DNA from: an uncultured Clostridia bacterium
GTDB lineage: Bacteria > Bacillota > Clostridia > Christensenellales > Aristaeellaceae
Length of the DNA stretch: 64,000 nucleotides
Assembly: GCA_934663625.1 (NCBI GenBank)
Contig: CAKUKP010000002.1
Span: 1-64,000 of the forward strand
Direction of reading: 5' to 3'
In this document: one piece after another, positions 15,601 through 27,165 of the stretch
How positions within the stretch are numbered: the stretch's first letter is position 1
How the letters are laid out: every line of letters begins with the position of its first letter
Notes under the pieces: model-generated
What the model was told of the DNA's origin: nothing
Seen by the model: only the letters and a program-made list of their open reading frames with translations
Databases searched by the model: none
Program-made: the position numbers and the translations under genes

Positions 15601-16977
15601 TTAGTCTTCAGGGATTTCGAGGGTTACATCTACGGTGATGAACTCATAGCCGCCGGACACGGTGACATCCACCAGCGTCTGATCCTGCGCCTGTGCGGAG
15701 CTGGAGCTATCGCTGTCGGAGCTGCCGCTGCCGTTGTAATTACCGCCGTTGCCATAGCCGTAATTGTAGCCGTAGCCGCCGTTGCCGAAGAAGTAATCAT
15801 AGGGGTTGAAGTAGCCGCCGTTGCCATAGCCATAATTGCCGTTGCCGCCGTAGCTGCTGGTATTGTTGTTGGCATAGACAGGCGTTACATTCTTGTACCG
15901 AACGACCTTCAGGGTGATGGTATCGCCCGCCTGCATCTTATCCAGAATGCCGGTCAGTTCGCGGTAGGAGGTCACACGCTGATCGTTTACGGAGTAGATG
16001 AAATCATAGGGCTGCAGACCCGCCGCTTCCGCGGAGCTACCCGCGCTTACGGTGTTGATCATCACGCTTGCGGGAGCGTAATTGTCCATCGGCTCATCGG
16101 GGCCTTCATAATCGGCGACGGTTACGCCCATCTGCGGACGAACGACCTTGCCGTTTTCAATCAACTGTACCGCGATCGGGTAAGCGGTATCGATCGGGAT
16201 CGCGAAGCCCAGGCCATCATACGATGCGCTGGAATAGGAACCCAGATCATACTTCAGCGTGTTGATGCCCACCAGGTTGCCCTGATAATCGAACAGACCG
16301 CCGCCGCTGTTGCCCTTGTTGATGGCGGCGTCGTGCTGGATGTAATCCACGCCGCGGGTGGTGTTGCTGGAATAGAAGCCGGTGCGCTTCAGCGCGGAAA
16401 CGATGCCCTGCGTTACGCTGTTGGCAAAGATTTCGCCGCCCGGATTGCCGATGGCAACCACGGTGCTGCCGACCACCAGATCATCGGTCGAGCCGATGGT
16501 TACAGGAACCAGCTGATCCGCATACGCATCATCGATCTTCAGGATCGCGATATCGATGGACGAATCGGTGCCCACCAGCGTAGCGGCTACCTTTTCACCG
16601 CTGGGCAGGAGCAGCTTGTAGCTGTTGCCGGATTCGATTACATGATTGTTGGTCAGTACATAACCGCCTTCGCGGATGCATACGCCGCTGCCCTCAGCAT
16701 ACAGGGTTTCCTTCACTTCGCCGCTGGAACGATCCCATTCCTGCGTATAGGTCAGAACGCCCACGACGCTGTTTGCATTCTTCTGCGCCACATAGATCGC
16801 CGGACTGGGATCGGATGCGGGCGCGGTCGCCGTCTGTGCGGTTTCTGCAACCGCCGCGGTCTTATTGGTAATCAGGCTGCCCGCCGTGAATGCGCCGAAC
16901 GCAAACAGGCATACGAGCGCGATGCTCAATACGCACAGCCATCCGCGATTCGCTGATCTGCGATTATTGTTTTTCAT
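15601..16977 (-). CDS. Membrane-anchored HtrA/DegP-type serine protease with PDZ domain and Gly-Tyr-Asn-rich tail
   Basis: The 458-residue protein has one N-terminal membrane segment (WLCVLSIALVCLFAFGAFTA, residues 13-32), so the protease faces outward. The chymotrypsin-like domain shows the triad His in LTNNHVIES, Asp in DSSIDIAILKI and Ser in NKGNSGGGLF. One PDZ domain follows (SAEAAGLQPYDFIYSVNDQR to about residue 360). Then comes a stretch of about 50 residues of Gly, Tyr and Asn (YGGNGNYGYGNGGYFNPYDY and similar), a Ser-rich linker and a last acidic strand ending LEIPED. HtrA proteins degrade misfolded exported proteins. The low-complexity insert after PDZ is not usual. It has its own promoter and terminator. 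Confidence 0.93.
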   Translation of the reverse strand: MKNNNRRSANRGWLCVLSIALVCLFAFGAFTAGSLITNKTAAVAETAQTATAPASDPSPAIYVAQKNANSVVGVLTYTQEWDRSSGEVKETLYAEGSGVCIREGGYVLTNNHVIESGNSYKLLLPSGEKVAATLVGTDSSIDIAILKIDDAYADQLVPVTIGSTDDLVVGSTVVAIGNPGGEIFANSVTQGIVSALKRTGFYSSNTTRGVDYIQHDAAINKGNSGGGLFDYQGNLVGINTLKYDLGSYSSASYDGLGFAIPIDTAYPIAVQLIENGKVVRPQMGVTVADYEGPDEPMDNYAPASVMINTVSAGSSAEAAGLQPYDFIYSVNDQRVTSYRELTGILDKMQAGDTITLKVVRYKNVTPVYANNNTSSYGGNGNYGYGNGGYFNPYDYFFGNGGYGYNYGYGNGGNYNGSGSSDSDSSSSAQAQDQTLVDVTVSGGYEFITVDVTLEIPED

Positions 16978-17049
16978 AATGCCGTCTCCTTTGCATTGAA
17001 CTTTGATATTGGCGTTGCCGGAGAGATGCTTCCCTCACGGAACGATTGT

Positions 17050-17078
17050 ATTATAGATCACAGGTCAGGGAAAGTCAA
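17050..17078 (-). promoter_or_regulatory. Promoter of the HtrA-like gene
   Basis: TTGACT (17073-17078) and TATAAT (17050-17055) on the minus strand with 17 bases between them, 70 bases upstream of the start codon. Confidence 0.8.
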
Positions 17079-17153
17079 TGAACAAACCTGACGCAATTTG
17101 TGAACAAGCTGTAACGGTTTTTGAGCGCCAAAATTGTGCCAAAAAATGGAAAT

Positions 17154-17188
17154 GGAGCCGAAAAACGCGATTCCGTTTTTGCGGCTCC
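17154..17188 (-). terminator. Terminator of the DUF378 gene
   Basis: GGAGCCG and CGGCTCC arms plus an inner AAAAACG/CGTTTTT pairing, followed on the minus strand by ATTTCCATTTTTTGG. Confidence 0.75.
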
Positions 17189-17206
17189 AATCCCATTGTC
17201 CGGACT

Positions 17207-17422
17207 TTATGCTGCGTCGTGCACGCGATCCGTATTGCGATCGCGGAACAGCAGCGAAATGCACCACAGGCTGGCGATGCCCACCACCGTATAGATGATG
17301 CGGCTGACGATCGCGGTCTGACCGCCACAAATGTAGGAAACCAGATCGAAGCGGAACAGGCCCACCAGCAGCCAGTTGATGCCGCCGATGATGGTAAGAA
17401 TCAGAGAAGTGCGATCCAACAT
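17207..17422 (-). CDS. DUF378 family small membrane protein
   Basis: The 71-residue protein has two hydrophobic segments (LILTIIGGINWLLVGLF and SRIIYTVVGIASLWCISLLF). The GGINWLLVGLF motif is the hallmark of DUF378. These are small inner-membrane proteins of unknown function. The start at 17422 has AAGGAGG nine bases upstream. A short perfect hairpin (17444-17458) lies just before this ribosome site. The gene is divergent from spoIIE. Confidence 0.85.
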   Translation of the reverse strand: MLDRTSLILTIIGGINWLLVGLFRFDLVSYICGGQTAIVSRIIYTVVGIASLWCISLLFRDRNTDRVHDAA

Positions 17423-17558
17423 AGTTCATATCCTCCTTATCTGCCCGCGTATCGCGGGTACAGATTCATTATTTCCCTTTTTTTGCAGATTATTCAGGTC
17501 TGTATCCGTTTTTCCGATCATAGATAATGCCACATTTGAAAATCGGAGGTGCTTATCC

Positions 17559-19868
17559 ATGCTTCGCGCCATCAAGATGCCCATTTCCCTTCGAATCACC
17601 GCAAAATTTGCCCGCAGCGCCGCCATCGGCTGCATCGCGCTGCTGCTCGCGCGCGCGCAGATTCTGCCCGGATCGCCGTTATGCGCCGCATTGCTGGCGG
17701 CAGCCATCGCCGTCGGCGAAAACGCCGCCGCGCCGGTAATCGGCATTCTGCTGGGCTCGATTCGCTTCCCGCTGGGCAGCACCGATATACAAACCGCCGC
17801 GTGCGCCGCCGCTGTGCTGGCAGCCGAGCTTATATTATCGTTCATCCCCGCGTTGCGCGGCATGTCAAAGGCGAAGCGCGCATGCATCACCGCTTCATTC
17901 GGCACGCTGATCCCGATGGCAATCTGGGCGAACGCCGATCTGCTGAACACGGCGCGCGCGGTCGCGGCGGCGCTGCTGGCAGGCGCGAGCGCGCCGTTTC
18001 TGCTGGACGCGCTGCGGATTCGTCTGAGCCGAACGCGCCTGTCGATGCGCGAACGCACGGGCGCGGCGCTGATCATCGGCGGCTGCATCGCGGGCATGTG
18101 GGGCATTTATTCGCACGCGGCGATGTTCTGCGCGATCTTCTGCGCGCTGCTGCTGCCCGCGACGGGCGGAATCGGCGCGTGTGCGCTGGCGATCTGCGGC
18201 GCGGGCGCATCGCCCGCCGTGGCGGCTTCGCTATGCGGCATGACGGCAGGACTGCCCGTGTATCGAAACCGCCGGCTGCGCGCGCCCGCCGTGCTGGGCG
18301 GTTGCATCGCGCTGTACTATCTGGTGGGACAGCCGCACCCGATTCCCGCGCTGGCGGCGTGCTGCGCCTATGTACTCGTAGGCGAGGGTCTGCACCGGAA
18401 AATCGCGCATTTCGCCGCGCGATCCGATCCAACCGACGCGGACGCGCTGGCGCAGGAGGTTACGCGCCGCGCGCGCGATCGTCTGCGCGCACTGGGCGAT
18501 GCGTTCGGCGCGCTGGCAGAGGAGGGCTGCGCGGATACGGAATTGCCCGATGAACAGCAGCTGATCTATGAAATGCGCGCGCGGCTATGCGATGGCTGCG
18601 GCGGTTATGCGCAATGCTGGATGGGCGAAGAAAACCGCGGTGCGCGCTTCCTTTGCCGCCTGATCGCGGAAGCCGCCGAAAAGGGCGATGCGCCGGCGGG
18701 CGAGCGCGTGCTCTATTCCGATGATGTGCCGCCCGATGTTTTGCGGCGGTGCCGGCGTGGGCGCACGATTCCCGAACGGCTGGGACTGATGCTGGCGGAC
18801 TTTGCGCGGCGGCGGCAGCTTGAAATTCTGCGCGGCATGGGCGGCGATATGATGCAGCGGCAGTTTTTGCAGGCGCGGGACGTTTTATACGCGCTGGCGG
18901 ATCGCCAGGCCGCGCCGCTGCGCGTACTGCGCGGAGCTGCGGATGATCTTGCGGCGGCGCTGGATTCGGCGGGGCTGCGCAAAATCCAGATTTCCGCCTT
19001 TGATGCGGACACCACGCATATTCTGCTCCGGCGCGCGCAGGGCTGGACGGAAAGCACGGTTGCGCAGGCGCGGCGCGCCGCCGCACAGGCACTGGGCGGC
19101 GATTACGCCGTACATGTGCGCGGCGAAGCGCTGCGGCTCACCCCGCGGGCGCGTTTATCCTGCGATACCGGCGCGGCATGCCAGTCCGGCGATGCGCAAA
19201 CCGCGTCCGGCGACAGCCACATGATACGCCGAATCGACGACGACCGCATGATCGCCATGCTTTCGGACGGCATGGGCAGCGGCGATGCGGCGGCGGAGGA
19301 AAGCGCGCGGGCGCTGCGCCTGATGTGGCACTTTTTACGCGCCGATATTCCCGTAGAAAACGCCGCCGACTGCGCCAATCGCCGGATGCTGATGTGCGAT
19401 GGCGATGAAATCTTCGCCACGCTGGATCTATGCGCGCTGGATCTGCGCACTGGGCGCGCCGAGTTTACCAAGCTGGCCGCCAGTCGCACGCTGATCCTGC
19501 GCGGCGATCGAATCATCCCCATCGACGGCGCACATCTGCCGCTGGGCATCATCGAAGGCGTGCGCGGCGAGGCGCGCACCGTGCGCGTGCAGGACGGCGA
19601 TGTGATCATCATGGGCTCGGACGGGCTGATGGAATCGGTAACCATCGATCAGATCACCGATATCGCGCGCGACAAATCCGCGTCCGCACAGCTGATCGCC
19701 GAACGCCTGACCCACGCCGCCGCCACAACCCGCACCCGAATCGACGATATCACCTGCCTCGTCCTCCTCTTGCGGGCAGTGCCCGCTGCCAGCAACTGCC
19801 GCGCCAAACGCTGTGCGTTTGATCCCAGCAACTGCCGTGTGCATAAAAACGAATCCATGTCCCCATAA
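17559..19868 (+). CDS. spoIIE: Stage II sporulation protein E (PP2C-type phosphatase)
   Basis: The 769-residue protein has a multi-span hydrophobic N-terminal half (residues 15 to about 290), a cytoplasmic linker with a Cys-rich segment (CDGCGGYAQCW), and a C-terminal PP2C-type serine phosphatase domain with MIAMLSDGMGSGDAAAEES, the SpoIIE signature, and GDVIIMGSDGLMESV and IDDITCLVLLL. In sporulation it acts at the polar septum, dephosphorylating SpoIIAA to release sigma-F in the forespore. I chose the ATG at 17559 with GGAGG nine bases upstream. The last 30 residues or so (from AVPAASNCRA) come from a repeat, and the final six codons lie in the terminator stem; the stop codon is inside its loop. 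The natural end of the domain is near LLLRA. Confidence 0.95.
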   Translation: MLRAIKMPISLRITAKFARSAAIGCIALLLARAQILPGSPLCAALLAAAIAVGENAAAPVIGILLGSIRFPLGSTDIQTAACAAAVLAAELILSFIPALRGMSKAKRACITASFGTLIPMAIWANADLLNTARAVAAALLAGASAPFLLDALRIRLSRTRLSMRERTGAALIIGGCIAGMWGIYSHAAMFCAIFCALLLPATGGIGACALAICGAGASPAVAASLCGMTAGLPVYRNRRLRAPAVLGGCIALYYLVGQPHPIPALAACCAYVLVGEGLHRKIAHFAARSDPTDADALAQEVTRRARDRLRALGDAFGALAEEGCADTELPDEQQLIYEMRARLCDGCGGYAQCWMGEENRGARFLCRLIAEAAEKGDAPAGERVLYSDDVPPDVLRRCRRGRTIPERLGLMLADFARRRQLEILRGMGGDMMQRQFLQARDVLYALADRQAAPLRVLRGAADDLAAALDSAGLRKIQISAFDADTTHILLRRAQGWTESTVAQARRAAAQALGGDYAVHVRGEALRLTPRARLSCDTGAACQSGDAQTASGDSHMIRRIDDDRMIAMLSDGMGSGDAAAEESARALRLMWHFLRADIPVENAADCANRRMLMCDGDEIFATLDLCALDLRTGRAEFTKLAASRTLILRGDRIIPIDGAHLPLGIIEGVRGEARTVRVQDGDVIIMGSDGLMESVTIDQITDIARDKSASAQLIAERLTHAAATTRTRIDDITCLVLLLRAVPAASNCRAKRCAFDPSNCRVHKNESMSP
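19771..19850 (+). repeat. Repeat-derived sequence forming the 3' end of spoIIE
   Basis: The hairpin GCGGGC-AGT-GCCCGC is followed by two copies of CAGCAACTGCCG around a second hairpin (AAACGC-TGT-GCGTTT). This matches the order hairpin - linker - hairpin seen at 23880-23950 and, inverted, at 20151-20219. Confidence 0.6.
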
Positions 19869-19887
19869 GTTTGAGGGACATGGATTC
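19851..19887 (+). terminator. Terminator overlapping the spoIIE stop codon, repeat-hairpin family
   Basis: GAATCCATGTCCC pairs with its exact inverse around the loop CATAAGTTTGA; TATGTTTCTATT follows. The TAA of spoIIE (19866-19868) lies in the loop. Confidence 0.75.
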
Positions 19888-19888
19888 T

Positions 19889-20253
19889 ATGTTTCTATTC
19901 GATTTGGGCTTATCTCTGATTCACGTTTTGAAATCCATTGATTTGAGATTTCAAAACTTATGGAATTCTCTCCTTCCGTCATCGCGACAAGTCGCGCTGA
20001 CACCTTCCTCGTCAGAGGAAGGCTTATTCCTTGGCTCCACCTGATGGGGGAGCTGTCAAAACCACAGGTTTTGACTGAGGGAGAGAAACCCATAGATCGC
20101 TGCACTCACGAAGTTTTTGAAGCTTAAATCTATGGCTTCAAAAACGTCGTTTTATGCTGCCCATAATCTACGGGCAGCATAAACCAGCGCGGTAGCTACT
20201 GGGTGCAGGCTCAGCCTGCCAGCGCGGCAGCTACTGGCTATCGTCACTGCCGA
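19889..20253 (-). repeat. Composite hairpin repeat, copy 1 (inverted orientation)
   Basis: Read on the minus strand this has, in order: hairpin 20205-20219, linker with CTACCGCGCTGG, hairpin 20151-20183, linker AAAACGACG, hairpin 20113-20145 with loop CATAGATTTAA, linker GTGCAGCGATCTATGG, TCTCTCCCTCA, hairpin 20055-20075, AGCTCCCCCATCAGGTGGAG, palindrome 20003-20022, hairpin 19978-20001, GGAAGGAGAGA, and hairpin 19925-19957. The linkers are shared with copy 2, but the stems differ. No gene is visible in this stretch. Confidence 0.8.
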
Positions 20254-23799
<3,546 letters not shown>

Positions 23800-23811
23800 T
23801 CATCACTTTAT

Positions 23812-23840
23812 ATTATAAGGAACTACGCGAACAAAGTCAA
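23812..23840 (-). promoter_or_regulatory. Promoter of nifJ
   Basis: TTGACT (23835-23840) and TATAAT (23812-23817) on the minus strand with 17 bases between. Confidence 0.8.
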
Positions 23841-23878
23841 GAAATTCACAGGGCAAAAAAGTGAATACTTTGTTTCGT

Positions 23879-24300
23879 GGCGGGCTGTGCCCGCACCCGG
23901 CAACTACCGTGTTAGTTTGATTGCGCCCATAAGCTCAAGGCGCAATCAAAACGACGTTTTTGCAGCCACTGATTCAAGCTGCAAAAACTATGTTGGTGCA
24001 GCGATGTAAGGGGCTTCTCTCCCTCAGTCAAAACCTGTGGTTTTGACAGCTCCCTTCAGCAGTCGCGTGCTGCTTGCAGCCCGCGACCAGCCGGTGCGAA
24101 TCCTACGGATTCCAGCACCGCGCTGCCGAAACCCTGCACAGCAGGGTCTTCGGTGCGTACCATCAGGTGGAGCCAAAAGAACGGCGTAACCCTTGCCTTC
24201 CTCTGATGAGGAAGGTGCCGACGCAGTCGGCGGAAGGAGAGATAACGTACCTGCCGTTTTGTGCAGGTTTTCGGGGTCAGGGCAACGGAACTATGGAGGC
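23879..24300 (+). repeat. Composite hairpin repeat, copy 2
   Basis: In order: hairpin 23880-23894, linker with CAACTACCGTG, hairpin 23916-23950 with loop CATAAGCTCAA, linker AACGACG, hairpin 23956-23988 with loop CACTGATTCAA, linker GTGCAGCGATGTAAGG, CTCTCCCTCA, hairpin 24027-24047, then an extra module of hairpins (about 24055-24158, also in the last unit of the tandem array), CATCAGGTGGAGCC, palindrome 24196-24215, hairpin 24217-24231 and GGAAGGAGAGATAACGTACC. It is an inverted, diverged copy of 19889-20253 on the other side of nifJ. No gene is visible in the stretch. Confidence 0.8.
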
Positions 24301-24313
24301 GTTTGCGCCGCGC

Positions 24314-25591
24314 TCAGGTTTCCGCGTGCTGATCGGATATTACCAGAAGCGTGCCGCGGCGCACGGATATGCGCGCGTAATCTTCGGTGAAATCATTGCC
24401 CGCGCCGATGGGAAAGGCGTTGGTAATGCATACGTTTTCAACCTCGTATTTCGCGCCGCGGATCGAAACGCCTTCGCAGACATCCGAAAGGGCGAACACG
24501 GATAATTTGCCCGCCGCGCGGGGCACGCATATTTCGCCGTTTTTCACGATGAACATATGTACATTTCCATCGGACAGCGCGCCGCGCGCGCCGTGATCCG
24601 CGATGAACGCAAGCGATTGCACGTTGGCGATCGTATGATCCAATCGCCCGCCGAGCCCGCCGATGATCAGAATATCGCGCAGGCCCATCGAAAGCGCGCG
24701 GCGGATGCACAGCATCACATCGGTATCATCCTTGATCACGGGATGCCGCTCCACGCGCCCGTGCGGCGGTTCCGGCGCGGAATCGAAATCGCCGATCGCC
24801 AGATCGCAATCGACGCCCGCCTGCGCCGCCAGCCGCCAGCCCTCATCCGCGCCCATGATGAAATCGCGCACGCCGGATGCATAGGCGGCGCGCACATCGC
24901 CTTCGCACCGCGCGGTGAAGATCACGCAGCGGATATCATCGGTCAGTTCGGAAAAATTCCGCGCCATGCGATCCGCCATTTCCGCCATGCGATCGTGCGC
25001 GTGGCTGGATGCTTCATCCATGATGCAGACCGCCCGCATGCCCGCGCGCTTCGCACCGGCAATGCCTTCGGGCATATCTTCAAACACGCAGCAGCGATCG
25101 CGCGAAACGCCCAGCCGATCCGCCGCCATGCGGAAGATCGTGCCGCTGGATTTATCGCGTTCGCCGATTTCATCGGTGGTCAGGCTCGCGGAGAACAGAT
25201 CCAGTATGCCCAGCCGCGCAAGGCACGGCTCGAACAGCACCCGCGCGTTCGATGTGGCGATCGCCATTTTGATTCCGCACTGCGAAAGCAGCGCCAGATA
25301 TTCCCGCGCGCCGGCCTTCAATTGCACGTGATGCGCGTATTCATCCTTCGCCATCGCCATCCATTCGGCGCAGATTTCTTCGATCGATTCCGGAAGGTGC
25401 AGATATTCCTTCGTAACCTTCGCCGTATCGGCAAAGCTCAGCCCCGATATGCGCTTGATATAATCGGGCGGGATCGTATGCCCGCGCTTTTCAAAGAATT
25501 CGCGGTCGATCTGCCCCCAGACGTACAGGCTGTCCAGCAGCGTTCCATCCAAATCGAATATCGCTGCATCGAAATCAAAAAGTCTGTTCAT
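24314..25591 (-). CDS. HAD phosphatase fused to thiamine pyrophosphokinase
   Basis: The 425-residue protein joins two enzymes. Residues 1 to about 215 are a HAD hydrolase of the phosphoglucomutase-like group: AAIFDLDGTLLDS with the nucleophile Asp, IATSN, and CVFEDMPEGIAGAKRAGM. Residues from about 216 are thiamine pyrophosphokinase: FIMGADEGW, DCDLAIGDFDSAP, IKDDTDVMLCIRRAL and IIGGLGGRLDHTIAN. The second half uses ATP to make thiamine pyrophosphate from thiamine. The HAD half could supply thiamine by removing the phosphate of thiamine monophosphate; that is inference. Its ATG overlaps the stop of the FAD protein (ATGA). It is the last gene of the helD operon. Confidence 0.9.
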   Translation of the reverse strand: MNRLFDFDAAIFDLDGTLLDSLYVWGQIDREFFEKRGHTIPPDYIKRISGLSFADTAKVTKEYLHLPESIEEICAEWMAMAKDEYAHHVQLKAGAREYLALLSQCGIKMAIATSNARVLFEPCLARLGILDLFSASLTTDEIGERDKSSGTIFRMAADRLGVSRDRCCVFEDMPEGIAGAKRAGMRAVCIMDEASSHAHDRMAEMADRMARNFSELTDDIRCVIFTARCEGDVRAAYASGVRDFIMGADEGWRLAAQAGVDCDLAIGDFDSAPEPPHGRVERHPVIKDDTDVMLCIRRALSMGLRDILIIGGLGGRLDHTIANVQSLAFIADHGARGALSDGNVHMFIVKNGEICVPRAAGKLSVFALSDVCEGVSIRGAKYEVENVCITNAFPIGAGNDFTEDYARISVRRGTLLVISDQHAET

Positions 25592-27165
25592 GTATTTTCT
25601 CCATTTTCAATCAGCGCTTCGGCGCAGCGCAGGCCGTCCACCGCGGCGGACAATATGCCGCCCGCGTAGCCCGCGCCTTCGCCGCAGGGATACAGGCCGC
25701 GCGCCGATGCGGACGCGCAATCCGCGCCGCGCAATATGCGCACGGGCGAGGAGGATCGGGTTTCCACGCCGGTCAGCACCGCATTTGCATCGGCAAAGCC
25801 GTGAATCCTGCGATCAAACATCGGCAGCGCCGCGCGCATATCGGCCAGCACATAATCCGGAAGGCAATCATCCAGCGCCGTATAGGCAACGCCCGGCCGA
25901 TACGTAGGGCGCACCGAACCCGCCGCCTTCGACGGCGCGCCGCGCAGAAAATCGCCCACCAGCTGCGCGGGCGCATGATAATTGCTTCCGCCGGCGATGA
26001 ACGCCGCGCGTTCCCATTTGCGCTGGAAGCGCACGCCCGCCAGCGGATCATCCGCACCGTAATCGCCGGGACCCACGGAAATCAGCAGCGCGCTGTTTGC
26101 GTTTTCGCCGTCGCGGGCAAACAGGCTCATGCCGTTTACCGCCACGCCGCCCGCCTCGGAAGCCGCCGCCACCACCTGCCCGCCGGGGCACATGCAGAAC
26201 GTATACGCCGCGCGCCCGTCCGGCAGATGCGCGGACAATTTGTAATCCGCCGCGCCCAGCGCCGGATGCGCCGCCGCCGCGCCATATTGCGATCGATTGA
26301 TCATGATCTGCTTATGTTCGATGCGCGCGCCCAGCGAAAACGGCTTCTGTTCCATCATGATCTGCATTGAATCCAGCATTTCAAACGTATCGCGCGCGCT
26401 GTGCCCGATCGCCAGAATCAGATGATCGCACGCCACATCCTGCCCGCCGAGCTTCGCGCCGGTCAGGCGGCCGTTTGTGATGTACAGCCCCTCCAGCTTC
26501 GTTTCAAAGCGCACCTCGCCGCCCAGACGGATGATCTCCCGACGGATGTTTTTCACCACCAGCCGCAATCGATCCGTGCCGATGTGCGGCTTCGCCTGAT
26601 AGAGAATTTCCTCCGGCGCGCCCATCCGCGCGAAGGCTTCCAGCACGCGGCGGCAGCGCACGTCCTTGATGCCGGAATTTAATTTGCCATCGGAAAACGT
26701 GCCCGCGCCGCCCTCGCCGAACTGCACGTTGCTGGCGGGCGAAAACACGCCGCCGCTCCAGAAGGTTTCCACATCGTGCGCGCGCTCCTCCACGCATTTG
26801 CCGCGCTCGATCACGAGGGGCTTCAGCCCCGCCTGCGCCAGATGCAGCGCGGCGAACAGACCGGCCGGCCCCATGCCCACTACGATCGGGCGGTTGCGCA
26901 TCGGCTTCGCCTGTGCGACCGGCGCTGCGGGCGCGGGATCGGGCAGAGCCTCCGCGTTTTTCGGAAGATGGGCGATCGGGCGCTTCATGCGCACATCCAG
27001 CGTGAGCGAAAAATGCACGTTGCGCTTATCGCGCGCATCCACGCTCTTTTTGCACACGCGCACATCATCGATTTCCTCCAGACGCACGTGCAGCGCGCGC
27101 GCCGCCATCTGTACATATTTCCCATCCGCGTCCAGCGGACAGGCGATCTGCGAAATTCGTATCAT
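25588..27165 (-). CDS. FAD-dependent dehydrogenase (COG2509-like)
   Basis: The 525-residue protein has an N-terminal domain of about 85 residues (IRISQIACPLDADGKYVQMA) followed by an FAD domain: RPIVVGMGPAGLFAALHLAQ with the dinucleotide-binding glycines, VIERGKCVEERAHDVETFW, NVQFGEGGAGTFSDGKLNS, and near the end LYPCGEGAGYAGGILSAAVD. This matches the uncharacterised dehydrogenases of COG2509. Electron acceptor and substrate are unknown. The start at 27165 overlaps the stop of the upstream gene (ATGA), and AAAGG precedes it. Confidence 0.9.
   Translation of the reverse strand: MIRISQIACPLDADGKYVQMAARALHVRLEEIDDVRVCKKSVDARDKRNVHFSLTLDVRMKRPIAHLPKNAEALPDPAPAAPVAQAKPMRNRPIVVGMGPAGLFAALHLAQAGLKPLVIERGKCVEERAHDVETFWSGGVFSPASNVQFGEGGAGTFSDGKLNSGIKDVRCRRVLEAFARMGAPEEILYQAKPHIGTDRLRLVVKNIRREIIRLGGEVRFETKLEGLYITNGRLTGAKLGGQDVACDHLILAIGHSARDTFEMLDSMQIMMEQKPFSLGARIEHKQIMINRSQYGAAAAHPALGAADYKLSAHLPDGRAAYTFCMCPGGQVVAAASEAGGVAVNGMSLFARDGENANSALLISVGPGDYGADDPLAGVRFQRKWERAAFIAGGSNYHAPAQLVGDFLRGAPSKAAGSVRPTYRPGVAYTALDDCLPDYVLADMRAALPMFDRRIHGFADANAVLTGVETRSSSPVRILRGADCASASARGLYPCGEGAGYAGGILSAAVDGLRCAEALIENGENT

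Noticed and set aside
24074..24505. Open frames in the repeat regions giving peptides of the type LPSSDEEG
   Set aside because: They come from the conserved arms of the hairpin repeats, occur in several copies with shifting frames, and lack ribosome sites. The same holds for frames at 33609-33925 and 34086-34825.
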